Below are positions 5,781-6,167 of a stretch of 6,167 bases of DNA, piece after piece (the stretch's first letter is position 1; each line of letters begins with the position of its first letter). The DNA is from Halomonas sp. (GTDB taxonomy: Bacteria; Pseudomonadota; Gammaproteobacteria; Pseudomonadales; Halomonadaceae): contig SKHS01000039.1 of the NCBI GenBank assembly GCA_007116835.1, positions 1-6,167 on the forward strand, given 5' to 3'. The position numbers were made by a program, and so were the translations under genes. The notes beneath the pieces are model-generated. The model did not search any database, was not told where the DNA came from, and saw only the letters and a list, made by a program, of their open reading frames with translations.

Positions 5781-5800
5781 GTAACAAGCCTACCTAGACT
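5771..5800 (+). promoter_or_regulatory. Putative promoter of the aminotransferase gene
   Basis: TTGAAA (5771-5776, five of six matches to -35) is followed after 18 bp by TAGACT (5795-5800, four of six matches to -10). The weak -10 and the overlap of the -35 with a dyad fit an activator-dependent promoter. The predicted start near 5807 leaves a leader of about 36 nt. Confidence 0.4.
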
Positions 5801-5842
5801 GCAAGGGAGATTTTTCAACCGACTATAAAAACGGAAAACGTG

Positions 5843-6167
5843 ATGACCGACTCTCCGCTGTTCTACCAGACAGGTCCTGCCCTGCCGGAAGTCAGCCACG
5901 CTGATGGCGTCATGCTCTGGGACACCCAGGGCAAAGATTATCTGGATGGCTGTTCCGGGGCCATCTCTTGCAACCTTGGTCATGGCCGTCAGGATATTCG
6001 TGACGCCATGCTCGCCCAAATGGACAAGGTTGCCTTCACCTACCGCACCCAGTTTGAAAGCGCCCCCGCCGTTGCGCTTGGTCATCGGCTGGTCGAGCTA
6101 TTTGAGGGTGAACTCGGCAAGGTGTTTTTCATCTCCAGCGGCTCCGAGGCGGTGGAGTCGGCCCTCA
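5843..6167 (+). CDS. Class III PLP-dependent aminotransferase, N-terminal part (cut by window edge)
   Basis: The first 108 codons of a fold-type I, class III (omega) aminotransferase are present; full members have about 420-460 residues. The start shows the family pattern of a short arm followed by ADGVMLWDTQGKDYLDGCSG (20-39), then CNLGHGRQDIRDAM (43-56). VFFISSGSEAVESAL (94-108) includes the SGSEA loop that binds the PLP phosphate. The catalytic Lys lies outside the window, so substrate and activity cannot be judged. Such enzymes act on 4-aminobutyrate, ornithine, diaminobutyrate, putrescine, beta-alanine or similar amines. The ATG at 5843 has GGA seven bases upstream; the GTG directly before it is an in-frame alternative. 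The gene is divergent from the LysR-type regulator with 109 bp between them, implying inducible amine or amino-acid catabolism. Confidence 0.9.
   Translation, partial: MTDSPLFYQTGPALPEVSHADGVMLWDTQGKDYLDGCSGAISCNLGHGRQDIRDAMLAQMDKVAFTYRTQFESAPAVALGHRLVELFEGELGKVFFISSGSEAVESAL

Noticed and set aside
5753..6085. 110-codon minus-strand ORF opposite the aminotransferase start and the lysR promoter.
   Set aside because: It overlaps a clear class III aminotransferase N-terminus and the regulatory region; it is a shadow frame.
1..6167. CRISPR arrays, tRNA or rRNA genes, insertion sequences and long direct repeats.
   Set aside because: Reading both strands showed no regularly spaced repeats, no transposase-like frame and no tRNA-like cloverleaf arms.

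Overview
The window looks like a chromosomal segment of a moderately GC-rich gammaproteobacterium. The flavour of the proteins (long HsdM, homocysteine methyltransferase, LysR regulator, class III aminotransferase) suggests a halophile of the Halomonas group, but this is an inference from recalled protein style and not a database result. It splits into a defence half (about 1-2860, all on the minus strand), a decayed junction (about 2884-3295) and a metabolic half (3347-6167).

Defence half, read right to left: a promoter near 2831-2859 drives hsdM (810-2786), the modification subunit of a Type I restriction-modification system. Its stop codon overlaps an ATG (ATGA), yet no hsdS follows. Instead there is a 59-codon ORF, a well-formed promoter (TTGCTG-N17-TATAAT, 731-759), a strongly structured leader with a C6/G6 closing helix, an inner CTGCAG-TACG-CTGCAG hairpin and a U-run (657-716), and then an Abi_2 (AbiD/AbiF-type) abortive-infection gene that starts at 644 and runs off the left edge exactly inside its predicted HEPN R-x4-H motif. 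The structured element between promoter and toxin-like gene is the most interesting item. It could be an RNA antitoxin or attenuator controlling a HEPN RNase inside an hsd operon. hsdS and hsdR are not visible and would have to lie to the left.

Junction: only the C-terminal part of an ExeM/NucH-like endonuclease/exonuclease/phosphatase-family nuclease remains on the plus strand, broken by at least three frameshifts and two in-frame stops. The hsdM promoter sits at its truncated 5' end, which fits insertion of the defence module into, or next to, a dead nuclease gene.

Metabolic half: a homocysteine S-methyltransferase-family gene (3347-4255, +) converges on an unrecognised 129-residue ORF (4271-4660, -). 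A 167-bp gap with two hairpin-forming sequences follows, then a LysR-type regulator (4828-5733, -) divergent from a class III PLP aminotransferase (5843 onward, +, cut by the window edge). Their 109-bp shared intergenic region carries two dyads about two helical turns apart that overlap predicted promoters of both genes, the classic arrangement of a LysR-type regulator controlling itself and its neighbour.
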